Shown piece after piece: positions 1 to 10,541 of a stretch of 64,000 bases of DNA. How positions within the stretch are numbered: the stretch's first letter is position 1; every line of letters begins with the position of its first letter. A program made the position numbers and the translations under genes. The notes beneath the pieces were generated by a model that worked only from the letters and a program-made list of their open reading frames with translations, did no database searches and was not told the origin of the DNA. Source of the stretch: an uncultured Acidimicrobiia bacterium (lineage in GTDB: Bacteria > Actinomycetota > Acidimicrobiia > Acidimicrobiales > CAIXPF01); contig CAIXPF010000180.1 of the NCBI GenBank assembly GCA_903921205.1, forward strand, positions 1 through 64,000. The letters are read 5' to 3'.

Positions 1-343
<343 letters not shown>

Positions 344-645
344 CGTGTCTTCCGGTTACCCGGATGAACGATCATTTGAGAGCCAGTGTCACACCGAGGT
401 GTGACGACCTGACCATTTGCCTCGATTCTCTACCCGAAGGCAGATCGATGAGGCACTCGGAATCGACATGGATTTACCGATCGGGCGGACCCGATGCGGC
501 TTATCCGCACTAGCCGTTTTCGTCCTCTCTTCCGTTTTCAAGGAACGCAGTGCCTGTTAGGCTCTGTGTTGCTCGTTGCAGGTGAGAAACCCGGAGGCTT
601 TCAGAGCTGCGGCCCGAATGCGGCGAACCGCTGGGGCGAGGAGAC

Positions 646-674
646 ACTATAGGGAAGGTCTGCCGGAGCGTCAA
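646..674 (-). promoter_or_regulatory. rrn operon promoter (-35 TTGACG, 17-bp spacer, -10 TATAGT)
   Basis: Minus strand TTGACG (674-669), 17 nt, TATAGT (651-646), about 300 nt upstream of the 16S 5' end. Confidence 0.75.
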
Positions 675-710
675 GCGTTTTCTTGAGATTCGCGGCAATT
701 TCTTCGGATT

Positions 711-2006
711 TCAGTCGACGGACAGCAGGTGAAAGCTGCTCTTACCCCGTCTGACCAGGATGTATCGCCCCCTGATGAGGTCTGACGGGGTGAGGCGATC
801 TTGGGGTTCGAGCCGCCGGCCGTTGACCAACCACCCCCGCTGCTCGAGCAAACGTCGTGCCTCCGAGCGTGATGCGGCCAGTCCTAGATCCGCGAAGAGC
901 TCGGCCGGCACGGCACCGTCGCCCGCCAGGCGCGCAGCATCGAGCGTTGCGAGAGGCACCTCGCGGCGGAGCATCTCCCAGGAGGTTGCCTCGACCTGCC
1001 GAGGATCGCCTCCGGCGAAGAGGAGATCGGCAGCCTCCTCGGCGGCGTGCGCCTGATCAGCCCCGTGCACCAGTGCGGTGAGTTCCCGAGCGAGTCGGCG
1101 CTGGGCAACTCGTCGTTCCGGTGCCTGCTGGTGCGCAGCCACGAGGTCGTCAACCGTGCCCACCTCGAGCAGGGTCAGCTGGAGGAGGAGCTTCTTGACG
1201 TCTTCATCGGGCGTCCCGATCCACGCCTGGTGGAAGCGGAACGGGCTCATCTTCTGTGCGCTGAGCCAGAGGTTCTCGCCGCTCGAAGACTTGCCGTACT
1301 TGGTGCCGTCACTGCGTGTGAGCAAGGGACTGGTCAAGCCGAAGGCGTGCGCGCCGGTGCGTCGGCGGATGAGATCGATGCCGGCCGCGATGTTGCCCCA
1401 CTGGTCGCTTCCGCCGATCTGCAGCTCACATCCCTCGAGACGATGCAGCTCGTAGAAATCATTGGCCTGCAGGAGCATGTAGCTGAACTCGGTGTAAGAG
1501 ATCCCCGAGGAGCTCTCGAGGCGGCTACGGACCGACTCCTTGCCCAACATCTGATTGACCGTGACGTGTTTGCCCACGTCCCGGAGGAAGTCGATGACGC
1601 TCGTTGCGATGGTCCAGCTGCGGTTGTCCACGAGTCGAGCGGGGTGGCTCCCGCCGTCGAAGTCGAGGAACCGACGCAGTTGGGGCACGATCCCCTCGAG
1701 GTTGGCCGCCAACTGGGCGTCGTCGAGCAGGTTCCGTTCCTCGGATCGGCCGCTCGGATCGCCGATCATGCCTGTGGCGCCGCCGGCGAGCGCGATAGGC
1801 CGATGGCCACCGTCCTGGAACCGACGGAGATTGAGCAACATCAACAGGTTGCCGGCGTGCAGGCTGTCCGAGGTCGGGTCGAAGCCGCAATAGACGGTGA
1901 TCGGACCATCGTCGAGCCGCTGTCGCAGTGTTTCCAGGTCGGTGCTGTCGTGGATGAGGCCACGTGCCTGCAGGTCGTCGAGGACTGCGGATCCCTTGTG
2001 CGTCAC
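711..2006 (-). CDS. tyrS: Tyrosyl-tRNA synthetase (GTG start)
   Basis: VYCGFDPTSDSLHAGNLLML, GGSDQWGNI and KYGKSSSGE (KMSKS-like) motifs; C-terminal S4-like region. The ORF track start is over-extended; VTHKGSAVLDDL gives the start. Confidence 0.93.
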   Translation of the reverse strand: MTHKGSAVLDDLQARGLIHDSTDLETLRQRLDDGPITVYCGFDPTSDSLHAGNLLMLLNLRRFQDGGHRPIALAGGATGMIGDPSGRSEERNLLDDAQLAANLEGIVPQLRRFLDFDGGSHPARLVDNRSWTIATSVIDFLRDVGKHVTVNQMLGKESVRSRLESSSGISYTEFSYMLLQANDFYELHRLEGCELQIGGSDQWGNIAAGIDLIRRRTGAHAFGLTSPLLTRSDGTKYGKSSSGENLWLSAQKMSPFRFHQAWIGTPDEDVKKLLLQLTLLEVGTVDDLVAAHQQAPERRVAQRRLARELTALVHGADQAHAAEEAADLLFAGGDPRQVEATSWEMLRREVPLATLDAARLAGDGAVPAELFADLGLAASRSEARRLLEQRGWLVNGRRLEPQDRLTPSDLIRGRYILVRRGKSSFHLLSVD

Positions 2007-2174
2007 GTCGCCAGGTTGCCCCAGGCCGTGTAGTGGGTCCAAGTGATCTGGTAGGTGGCCGTGCGGTCGCCGATCGGCATGCAGCGAAAAGCGTGGGTAG
2101 AAGGCGATTCGAGCACACCTGGCGGCAGCTGCTCTTCCGACCCTGCACTGCAGAAGGCCCTCCGGCATAGGACA

Positions 2175-4301
2175 ATGGGAACCATGGTTCGGCCCATGAA
2201 GCGCCACAGGCGGGTTCCCAGACGTTCCGGCGTCGTGGTCCCTGCGCTGCTCGCCCTGCTCGCCACGCTCGTGGCTGCCTGCTCGTACCGCCAGACCGAG
2301 GTCACGCCGGTCATCCCCCAGATGTCGGAGTCGTCTCGGATCTTTGCCGCCGACGGCAGCTTGTTGACCGTGCTGCACGCCGAGCAGAACCGCGAGCTCG
2401 TCACGTTCGAGCAGCTACCAAAGACCCTGGTCGACGGGGTCGTGTCCATCGAGGACAAGCGGTTCTGGGAGCACAACGGCGTCGACCTTCAGGCGGTGCT
2501 TCGCGCCGCCAAGGCCAACGCCGAGGCCGGCGGGATCGCCGAGGGCGGATCGACCATCACCCAGCAGTACGTCAAGAACGCACTGCTCGACCCCGAACAG
2601 ACCGTCAACCGCAAGCTGCGTGAGATGTCGCTCGCGCTGGAGCTCGAGCGCAACTTCTCCAAGGAGCTGATCCTCGAGCTGTACCTCAACACGATCTATT
2701 TCGGGCACGGCGCCTACGGCGTGCAAGCGGCGGCCCAGACGTATTTCGGGCTGCCGGTGACGCAGGTCAGTCTGCCTGGATCGGCGTTGCTGGCCGGTCT
2801 GATCCAGTCGCCCAGCGCCACCGACCCGTACGTCAACCCCGAGGCCGCCCTCGCCCGGCGCAACGTCGTGCTCGAGCAGATGCTCGCCGACGGGCGGATC
2901 ACCGATAGCGAGGCGCTTGCTGCGCGCAGCGCACCGCTCGGCCTGCGCCCCGAGTTCACCGAAGCGGACCGTTTCCCGGCCGCGCACTTCGTCGAGGAGG
3001 TGAAGCAGTTCGTCCTCACCGACCCCGCCTTCGGCGAGACCGAGCGCGCCCGGCGCGACCTGCTCTTCGGAGGTGGCCTGCGGATCCATACCACGATCGA
3101 CCTCCGCCTGCAGGCGCTTGCGGAGCGAGCGGTGGCCGAGATCCTGCCGGACCCCGAGACCGAGCCCGACGCTGCGCTGGTGAGCATGGACGTTGCGACC
3201 GGCAAGGTGCTGGCCATGGTGGGTGGGCGGGACTACTTCGGCTCCAGCCCCTACGCCAAGGTCAACCTGGCCATGGGCAACGGACGACAGGCAGGGTCGA
3301 CCTTCAAGACCTTCGTGCTGTCGACCGCGGTCGAGAAGGGAGTCCCCCTCGCCAAGATCTACGCCGCACCACCACAGATGGACTTCAAACTCGACAACGG
3401 CGACACCTGGGTGGTGCGTAACTACGGGGGGTCAGGAGGCGGCCAGGCCAACCTGCTCGAGGCCACCACCAGGTCCTACAACACGGTCTTCGCCCAGCTC
3501 ATGATGGAGGTGACCCCCGATGCTGCGGTGAGCGTGGCCCATGCCATGGGCATCACCTCGCCGCTGCTGCCGGTACCGGCAGCGGTGCTCGGCACGGAGA
3601 ACGTCACGGTCCTCGAGATGGCCAGCGCCTACGGGACACTGGCCAACCGCGGCATCCACGTTCCCCCGGTGTTCGTCTCGCTGATCACCGACGCCGGCGG
3701 CAACGTGCTCTACGAAGCCCCCAGGGACCGCACTCGGGCCATCGAGGAGGAGAGCGCCGACCAGGTGACCTACGCCCTCCAACAGGTGGTCAAGCGGGGA
3801 ACAGGCACCGGTGCACAGATCGGTCGGCCGATCGCCGGCAAGACGGGCACGGCCGAGGAGTATCGCGACGCCTGGTTCGTCGGCTACACCCCGCAGGTGG
3901 TGACCGCCGTTTGGGTTGGCTACCCGCAGGAGCAGACACCGATGGTTCCGCCGACGACCCCGCTGACCGTGACCGGAGGATCGTGGCCGGCGGACATCTG
4001 GCGCACGTACATGGGCGAGGCCACCGCCGACCTCGAGGAGGTCGATTTCCCTCCCCCGCCGACCAAGGTCGCTGCGTACTTGTCGGCCCCCACGTCGACG
4101 ACCATGCCCTCGACCACCATTGCGCCGGTGGCCACCACGGTGGCCACGACCACGACCCGCTCCGGCGGGACCACCACGACCGGTGTGACCACGACGTCGG
4201 TCACCACCACCGTGGTGTCCTCCACCACGACCGGATCGACGAGCACCTCCGGCCCACCTCCGGTCTCGACGACGGCAGCGGCACGAAGTGGTGGTGGCTG
4301 A
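2175..4301 (+). CDS. Class A penicillin-binding protein (transglycosylase/transpeptidase) with Thr/Ser-rich C-terminal tail
   Basis: GT51 motifs EDKRFWEHNGVD, GGSTITQQYVKN and LYLNTIYFGHGAYGV; transpeptidase motifs STFK and KTGTAEEY. Confidence 0.93.
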   Translation: MGTMVRPMKRHRRVPRRSGVVVPALLALLATLVAACSYRQTEVTPVIPQMSESSRIFAADGSLLTVLHAEQNRELVTFEQLPKTLVDGVVSIEDKRFWEHNGVDLQAVLRAAKANAEAGGIAEGGSTITQQYVKNALLDPEQTVNRKLREMSLALELERNFSKELILELYLNTIYFGHGAYGVQAAAQTYFGLPVTQVSLPGSALLAGLIQSPSATDPYVNPEAALARRNVVLEQMLADGRITDSEALAARSAPLGLRPEFTEADRFPAAHFVEEVKQFVLTDPAFGETERARRDLLFGGGLRIHTTIDLRLQALAERAVAEILPDPETEPDAALVSMDVATGKVLAMVGGRDYFGSSPYAKVNLAMGNGRQAGSTFKTFVLSTAVEKGVPLAKIYAAPPQMDFKLDNGDTWVVRNYGGSGGGQANLLEATTRSYNTVFAQLMMEVTPDAAVSVAHAMGITSPLLPVPAAVLGTENVTVLEMASAYGTLANRGIHVPPVFVSLITDAGGNVLYEAPRDRTRAIEEESADQVTYALQQVVKRGTGTGAQIGRPIAGKTGTAEEYRDAWFVGYTPQVVTAVWVGYPQEQTPMVPPTTPLTVTGGSWPADIWRTYMGEATADLEEVDFPPPPTKVAAYLSAPTSTTMPSTTIAPVATTVATTTTRSGGTTTTGVTTTSVTTTVVSSTTTGSTSTSGPPPVSTTAAARSGGG

Positions 4302-4374
4302 AGGTCCTCCTCCGTCGTCGCCCGCCCGTCGCCCCGGCCAGCCATCCCGTTGTCGGCTCGCCCCCTAGCCATCC

Positions 4375-4989
4375 ATGCCCCCAGCCACCCTGTCGACCGG
4401 GTGGGAAAGCAGAGCACGCGCCGCTGTGAGCACGCCTACGACTTCCGTCACTCCTGCCGATTCGGTGGACCCGACAGTCCCCCGCCGACCGTGGTTCCGC
4501 CGGCCGTCCGGGCTGGCAGCCGCCGCCGTGGTCGCTGCGTCGTTCGCCCTGTGGACCTATGCCTTCTCCGGGCTCGCCAAGAAGGACCCGCCCGACACGC
4601 TCGCCGACAAGGCCTACGCCGCCCGGGCCGAGGCCGTCTGCGCGCCGTACCGGGCGCTGGTCGATGCGCTGCCGCCGGCACCGGCCTCGAGGACCGCCGC
4701 TGATCGCGCCGTCGTGCTCGGGGAGGCCACCGATTCGCTGACCCGGATGGTCGCGTCCCTGCGCACGATCGGCCCCGACAACGCCGCCGATCAGTACATC
4801 GTGACCAAATGGCTCGCCGACTGGGATCAGTACCTCGCCGACCGCACGGCCTACCGGGACATCCTCGCCACCGGTACCGACGCCAAGTTCGTCCTCACCT
4901 CGGCCGACGGGGAGTTCTACACCAAGTCGATGGACAACCTGGCCACGGTCAACGCCATGACGTCCTGCGCCACACCCGGCGACGTCTGA
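4375..4989 (+). CDS. Hypothetical membrane-anchored protein (start may be GTG at 4426)
   Basis: ORF of 204 aa with one hydrophobic segment (LAAAAVVAASFALWTYAFSG); no family recognised. Confidence 0.6.
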   Translation: MPPATLSTGWESRARAAVSTPTTSVTPADSVDPTVPRRPWFRRPSGLAAAAVVAASFALWTYAFSGLAKKDPPDTLADKAYAARAEAVCAPYRALVDALPPAPASRTAADRAVVLGEATDSLTRMVASLRTIGPDNAADQYIVTKWLADWDQYLADRTAYRDILATGTDAKFVLTSADGEFYTKSMDNLATVNAMTSCATPGDV

Positions 4990-5011
4990 GCGTCGCGACC
5001 GCTCGGAATTC

Positions 5012-5599
5012 TCAGACCAGCCCGGCGTCGACCAAGGCAAGGCCGCGCGCCACCAGACGACGCAGGCCGTCGTCAGGATCGTATGCCGCCAACTGGTCAC
5101 CTTCGACCCAGCTCTGCGCGGTCGACTCGTGATTGTGCTGTGCCACGGCACCGGTCGGCGCCAGGACGAGGTACCGCACGTCGAGGTGCAGGTGCGGCGC
5201 TTCGTTCGGCGGTCGGACCTCGTGCACATCGAGGTCGATCGCCGGGCCGAACACCACCAAGGACTCGATGCCGCTCTCCTCGGTGGCCTCCCGCCAAGCG
5301 GAGCGCGCCAGGTTGGCCTCGCCGTCGGCGTGACCGCCCGGCTGGAACCAGCGGCGCAACTTCCGATGCTCGAGCAGCAGCACCCGGCGATCGTCGGAGG
5401 CGACCACCAGGGCCGACGAAGTCAGGTGCCCGGGAGCACAGCTACGCAACAGGGCGTCGTGGTGCTCGTCGATGAACCGCAGCATCATCGACCGATGCCG
5501 CTCGTGGTCGGCATCACCGTCCAGCGCCCCGACGATCTCGGCCCGGGCACGGGCCAAGAGACTGCTGGGGGACAACTCCGCCGGAGCGAGCAGGGACAC
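5012..5599 (-). CDS. NUDIX hydrolase
   Basis: Nudix box GGHADGEANLARSAWREATEESGI; GTG start inferred. Confidence 0.85.
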   Translation of the reverse strand: MSLLAPAELSPSSLLARARAEIVGALDGDADHERHRSMMLRFIDEHHDALLRSCAPGHLTSSALVVASDDRRVLLLEHRKLRRWFQPGGHADGEANLARSAWREATEESGIESLVVFGPAIDLDVHEVRPPNEAPHLHLDVRYLVLAPTGAVAQHNHESTAQSWVEGDQLAAYDPDDGLRRLVARGLALVDAGLV

Positions 5600-5610
5600 G
5601 CCCGTTGACG

Positions 5611-6255
5611 TTAGCCCTGCGCCGCCCGACGCGACACGTGTGGGCTGCCGGTCAGCAGCCAGCGCCACGGCTGATCGATCGCCTTGGAGATGCCGATACG
5701 GGTGGTTCGGATGACATCGGTCGGGTTCGGCACCCATCCGGTCGGCCCACGGCCCGGATCGATGCCGACCGGGGCCGACAGGCGCGGCGAGCCACCGGGA
5801 CGGCAGAGATCCACGCCGTCCTGCGTCGCGTCGATCGCAAGGGCCGAACAAAGCTTCCCCGGCCCCGAACACAGTTGCCGCAGCGCCGACGCAGGTGCTC
5901 GCCGTTGCGCCATCAGCGATGCACCGACCATCGGCTCGCCGGCCCGCAAGAGCACCGCGGATCCGACACCCGGCGCATCGCACACCACGTTGGCGCACCA
6001 GTGCACACCGTAGGACCGATAGACGTACAGGTGTCCCGGCGGGCCGAACATCGACCGGGTACGGGGCCGCGGCCCGATGAAGCTGTGGCTGGCCGGATCA
6101 TCCGGCTCGTACGCCTCGACCTCGACGATGCGCACTGCGGTCCGCCCGTGCCACAGCCACAACCCGAGCAACTCCGGCGCGACCTCAACCGCCGGCCTGG
6201 CAAAGAACGACCGCGGCAGGACCGCGCCGGACAACTCTGCGTTCGCCACCGTCAT
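5611..6255 (-). CDS. 3-methyladenine DNA glycosylase (AAG/MPG family)
   Basis: VEVEAYEPDDPASHSF, RTRSMFGPPGHLYVYRSYGVHWCANVV and GPGKLCSAL motifs. Confidence 0.93.
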   Translation of the reverse strand: MTVANAELSGAVLPRSFFARPAVEVAPELLGLWLWHGRTAVRIVEVEAYEPDDPASHSFIGPRPRTRSMFGPPGHLYVYRSYGVHWCANVVCDAPGVGSAVLLRAGEPMVGASLMAQRRAPASALRQLCSGPGKLCSALAIDATQDGVDLCRPGGSPRLSAPVGIDPGRGPTGWVPNPTDVIRTTRIGISKAIDQPWRWLLTGSPHVSRRAAQG

Positions 6256-6296
6256 CGACCCGGTGGTTCCGTTCCGCCCGACCCGGCCTCCGCAGC

Positions 6297-7754
6297 TCAG
6301 GCGTCCTGCAACCTGGTCATGGACGTGTCGAGCTGCTTCTGGAACTTCACCAGCTGCTTGGCGACCTGCTCGGGTCCCCCCGCACCCGGGCTCGACCGTC
6401 GCTGCACGGCCTGACCGGGAGCGCACAACGCCGCCGCCTCCTCCCCCAGCAGAGGATGGGCCGCGACCAGCTCCGGGAGGCCGACATTGCGTTCCAGCGA
6501 ATCGCGGACGAGGGCACCGATCAGTGCATGAGCATCACGGAAGGGGGTGCCCCGACCCACCAGCCACTCGGCGAGGTCGGTCGCCGCCAGGTACGGCGAG
6601 TCCGCGGCCGCCTCCATGCGCTTGCGGTCGAAGCGCAACGTCTCGATCATGCCGCTCATCGCAGAAAGCGCCAGCTTCAGCTGATCGACCGCGTCGAAGA
6701 AGGGCTCCTTGTCCTCCTGCAGGTCCCGGTTGTAGGCCAGCGGCAAGCCCTTGAGCATGGCGAGCAGCCCGGTCAGGTGGCCGATGAGCCGGGCGGCCTT
6801 GGCCCGCGTCAGCTCGGCGATGTCCGGGTTCTTCTTCTGCGGCATCATCGACGAACCGGTCGAGTAGCGATCATCGAGGCGGATGAAGCCCACCTCCTCG
6901 CTCGACCAGATCACGATCTCCTCGGCGATTCGTGACAGGTGCACGGCGAGAAGCGTGCAGCAGAACAGCGACTCCGCAACGAAATCACGGTCGGAGACCG
7001 CATCGAGCGAATTGTCGAAGACCCGGGCGAAGCCCAGTTCGTTCGCGGTGAACCGAGGGTCGAGCGGCAGCGAGGAGCCGGCCAGCGCCCCGGCCCCGAG
7101 CGGCGAGACATCGGCCCGGCGTCGGGCATCGAGCAGCCGCTCGACATCGCGGAACAATGCCCAGCCGTGGGCCAGCAGGTGATGAGCCAGCAGCACCGGC
7201 TGGGCCCGCTGCAGGTGGGTGTAGCCCGGCACGTAGGTCTCACCGGCCTCCTTGGCCCGATGCAGCAGCGTGCGTTGGAGCACGGTGACCCGCCGGGCCA
7301 CGTCGATCAGCTCACGTCGGGTGTACAACCGCAGATCGGTGGCCACCTGGTCGTTACGGCTGCGGCCGGTGTGCAACTTGGCGCCGGGCGGGCCGGCGAT
7401 CTCGGTGACACGACGTTCGACCGCGGTGTGGATGTCCTCGTCGGTCGCCAGGAACGTGAAGGACCCCGAGCGCATCTCGCGCTCGACCTGGTCGAGGGCG
7501 TCGAGCACGGCAGCCTCCTCGGCGGCGCTGATCAACTCGACCTTGGCCAGGCCCTTGACATGGGCTCGCGAACCGGTGATGTCGTCGAGCCACAACCGGC
7601 GGTCGAAGGGGAGGCTGACCGTGAACGCCCACAGTTCGTCGGAGGGGCCCTGCTCGAATCGTCCGTGCCACAGCGGTGCCGCTGCAGGGTTGGGATCACC
7701 ACCCTCGGGATCGCCGCTGCGCGGCTCGTTGGTGGGCATGTTCTGGTTCGTCAT
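6297..7754 (-). CDS. argH: Argininosuccinate lyase
   Basis: GSSMMPQKKNPD signature, HTGRSRNDQVATDLRLY, GYTHLQRAQPV. Confidence 0.97.
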   Translation of the reverse strand: MTNQNMPTNEPRSGDPEGGDPNPAAAPLWHGRFEQGPSDELWAFTVSLPFDRRLWLDDITGSRAHVKGLAKVELISAAEEAAVLDALDQVEREMRSGSFTFLATDEDIHTAVERRVTEIAGPPGAKLHTGRSRNDQVATDLRLYTRRELIDVARRVTVLQRTLLHRAKEAGETYVPGYTHLQRAQPVLLAHHLLAHGWALFRDVERLLDARRRADVSPLGAGALAGSSLPLDPRFTANELGFARVFDNSLDAVSDRDFVAESLFCCTLLAVHLSRIAEEIVIWSSEEVGFIRLDDRYSTGSSMMPQKKNPDIAELTRAKAARLIGHLTGLLAMLKGLPLAYNRDLQEDKEPFFDAVDQLKLALSAMSGMIETLRFDRKRMEAAADSPYLAATDLAEWLVGRGTPFRDAHALIGALVRDSLERNVGLPELVAAHPLLGEEAAALCAPGQAVQRRSSPGAGGPEQVAKQLVKFQKQLDTSMTRLQDA

Positions 7755-8236
7755 CTCGATCCCTCGCCGGCCAACCCGGCCAGTTCTGCCAACTCTTCGG
7801 CCATGCTGGTGCCGGTTCGGCCCTCGGCCACCACCACCAACAGTGTGTCATCGCCCGCAACCGTTCCCAGGACACCGTCCAACCCGGAGCGGTCCAAGGC
7901 CGAGGCCACCACGTGGGCGGAGCCCGGCGGTGTGCGCAGCAGCACCAGGTTGCCCGACGGTGCCACCTCCACCACCCACTCCCCGAGCACCCGTCGCAAG
8001 TGCTCATGCGGGGCGAGTTGCTCGGAGGGCAACTCGGGGATGGCATAGGCGGCCTCGCCACCGCGCATGCGTACCTTCACCGCTCCGAGATCCTCGAGAT
8101 CGCGCGACACCGTGGCCTGGGTGGCGGCGACACCCTCGGCGGCCAGCAACTCGACCAGCAGGACCTGACTCGTCACCGTGTGGTGTTCGAGCAGCCGGGC
8201 GATGCGGTGTTGGCGCTGTGCCTTGGACAGGGTCAT
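7751..8236 (-). CDS. argR: Arginine repressor
   Basis: N-terminal winged helix ATQATVSRDLEDLGAVKV and C-terminal AGDDTLLVVV; 4-nt overlaps with argF and argH. Confidence 0.93.
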   Translation of the reverse strand: MTLSKAQRQHRIARLLEHHTVTSQVLLVELLAAEGVAATQATVSRDLEDLGAVKVRMRGGEAAYAIPELPSEQLAPHEHLRRVLGEWVVEVAPSGNLVLLRTPPGSAHVVASALDRSGLDGVLGTVAGDDTLLVVVAEGRTGTSMAEELAELAGLAGEGSR

Positions 8237-9132
8237 GGTCGGCCTCGTTCCGCCCACAGCCAACCCAGCAGGCCACGTGCGGCGTGCATCCGGTTCTCGG
8301 CCTGCCGCCAGACCCGACTCTGCGCACCGTCGATCACCTCGGCCGAGACTTCCTCGCCCCGATGCGCCGGCAGGCAGTGCAGGAACACCGCATCGGACGC
8401 CGCGTGGCCCATGAGACCGGCCGTCACCTCGAAGGGGGCGAACGCCGCCCGCTTGATGTCGGCCACCCGTTCCTCGCCCATGGACACCCACACATCGGTG
8501 TAGACGGCGTCGGCACCCGCAACGGCTTCGACGGGGTCCTCGGTCTCCTCGAGACTGCCGCCGAGGGCCCCGACCCGAGTTGCGGCCTCTTCCCCGAGGC
8601 CGTAACCGGCGGGGCTGGCAACCCGCATCCGCATCCCGCACATCGCCGCGCCGAGCGCCAGCGAGCGGCAGACGTTGTTCCCATCGCCCACGTACGCCAC
8701 GGTGCGCCCCGCCAGACTCCCCCACTCCTGCTGCATCGTGAGCAGATCGGCGAGGGCCTGCATCGGGTGGGAACGGTCCGACAACAGGTTCAGCACCGGG
8801 GCCACGCCGACGTCGGCCATTCGTTGCACCGTGCGGTGGTCGAACACCCGGGCGCCGATGGTGCCGTAATAGCCCGCCAGGGTCCTGGTCACGTCCTCGA
8901 CCGACTCCCGCTGGTCGAGCCCTACCTCGGCCCCGCTGATGTAGGACGGGTGTCCACCGAGCTGCACGACCGCCATCTCCATCGAGTGCCGGGTACGCGC
9001 CGAGGGCTTCTCGAACACCAGCGCCACGCCCGCTCCTGCCAGCACACGGGGCGGATCGGGCATCGCCGCCAGTTCCAGCACGCGGGCCAGTTCGTCGGGA
9101 CGCAGATCGTCGATCTCGAGCAGATGACGCAT
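8233..9132 (-). CDS. argF: Ornithine carbamoyltransferase
   Basis: FEKPSARTRHSMEMAVVQLGG (SxRT), HPMQALADLLT, FLHCLPAHRGEEV. Confidence 0.96.
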   Translation of the reverse strand: MRHLLEIDDLRPDELARVLELAAMPDPPRVLAGAGVALVFEKPSARTRHSMEMAVVQLGGHPSYISGAEVGLDQRESVEDVTRTLAGYYGTIGARVFDHRTVQRMADVGVAPVLNLLSDRSHPMQALADLLTMQQEWGSLAGRTVAYVGDGNNVCRSLALGAAMCGMRMRVASPAGYGLGEEAATRVGALGGSLEETEDPVEAVAGADAVYTDVWVSMGEERVADIKRAAFAPFEVTAGLMGHAASDAVFLHCLPAHRGEEVSAEVIDGAQSRVWRQAENRMHAARGLLGWLWAERGRP

Positions 9133-10334
9133 CACAGCGACTGCAGCACCCGGCCGAGGATGTCGACCGCGGCGTCCATGTCGGCCTCGCTGATGTTCAA
9201 CGGTGGCGTCAGGCGCAGTGCGCTCGCCGTGATGGCATTGACCACCAGCCCGGCCTCGAGGCAGGCCGCGTACACGGCCTTCGCGTCCAGGCCGGGAGCC
9301 AGCTCCGCGGCCAGGATCAGACCCGAGCCACGCACCGACGCCACCTGGGGAATCTGCTCCAGCTTCGCCGTGAGGTACGCGCCCTTCTCGCGCGCCCGGC
9401 TGGGCAGGTCGTCGCGTTCCATGATCTCGAGCACCTTGCGCACCGCAGACGTGGCCATGGGCTGGCCCGAATACGTCGAGCCGTGATCGCCGGGCTGGAA
9501 GGACGCAGCGACGTCGGCCCGGGCCCAGATCGCCCCGATGGGCATGCCGTTGCCCATCGCCTTGGCCAGGCAGACCACGTCGGGCTCGATGCCGTGGTGC
9601 TGGAAGCCGAACCACCGTCCGGTGCGGGCGAACCCGGTCTGCACCTCGTCCATCATGAGCAGCAGGCCACGCTCGTCACACAGACGTCGCGCTGCCCGCA
9701 GATACTCCGTCGACGCCGGGAACACGCCACCCTCACCCTGGATCGGCTCGAGCAGGATCGCAGCGACCGTGGGATCGATCGCTGCCTCGAGGGCCTCGAT
9801 GTCGCCGAGGGCGACGTGACGGAAACCCTCGGGCATCGGCGCGAACGGCTCGTGCTTGGCCGGTTGCCCGGTCGCTGCCAGAGTGGCGAGCGTCCGACCG
9901 TGGAAACTGCCGTAGGTGGTGATGACCCCGTAACGACCGTGGCCGGCCCATTTGCGGGCCAACTTGATGGCTGCCTCGTTCGCCTCGGCACCGGAGTTGC
10001 AGAAGAACACCTGGCCACCGGCGGGGCTTCCGTCGCCGATCAGACGATCGATGGTGCGGGCCACCTGCCAGGCGTGCTCGGTGGCGAAGATCGACGACAC
10101 GTGCAGCAACGTGCGCGCCTGCTCGGCGATCGCATCGGCCACCTCGGGATGAGCATGCCCGAGCGAGGTGACCGCCAGGCCGCACAGGAAATCCAGGTAC
10201 TCCTTGCCGTGGTTGTCCCACAGACGGGAGCCCTCACCACGCACGAACATCACCGACGGCGCGGCGAAGTTCGACATGATCGGGCAGCGAACGAGATCGT
10301 CCGGTGCGTCCATCTGGATGGAGTGGGTCGACAT
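9132..10334 (-). CDS. argD: Acetylornithine aminotransferase
   Basis: FCNSGAEANEAAIKLARKW, LLLMMDEVQTGFARTGRWFGFQ; in the arg cluster. Confidence 0.94.
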   Translation of the reverse strand: MSTHSIQMDAPDDLVRCPIMSNFAAPSVMFVRGEGSRLWDNHGKEYLDFLCGLAVTSLGHAHPEVADAIAEQARTLLHVSSIFATEHAWQVARTIDRLIGDGSPAGGQVFFCNSGAEANEAAIKLARKWAGHGRYGVITTYGSFHGRTLATLAATGQPAKHEPFAPMPEGFRHVALGDIEALEAAIDPTVAAILLEPIQGEGGVFPASTEYLRAARRLCDERGLLLMMDEVQTGFARTGRWFGFQHHGIEPDVVCLAKAMGNGMPIGAIWARADVAASFQPGDHGSTYSGQPMATSAVRKVLEIMERDDLPSRAREKGAYLTAKLEQIPQVASVRGSGLILAAELAPGLDAKAVYAACLEAGLVVNAITASALRLTPPLNISEADMDAAVDILGRVLQSL

Positions 10335-10541
10335 GGTGGTTCCCCCTGGGCAAGGCGTGGATGAGCTGATGGGTGACCGGCCACGAGGCGGGTCGGCGGG
10401 TTGTGGCGATGATGATGACCGCACGGGGCGGCACGACGGCTCGGTGGTAGGACGGCTACGTGGTAAGACGGTGGTCGGCGCAGTCGGACGGTTGGGCAGG
10501 ACCGCGTCGATGGGCCGGGGCGTCGTCGCCGGAAGACCGGC

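Noticed and set aside
4081-4260. Repeat array or mobile-element end in the ACC/ACG-rich region
   Set aside because: Explained by Thr-rich coding sequence at the PBP C-terminus; no terminal inverted repeats or transposase.
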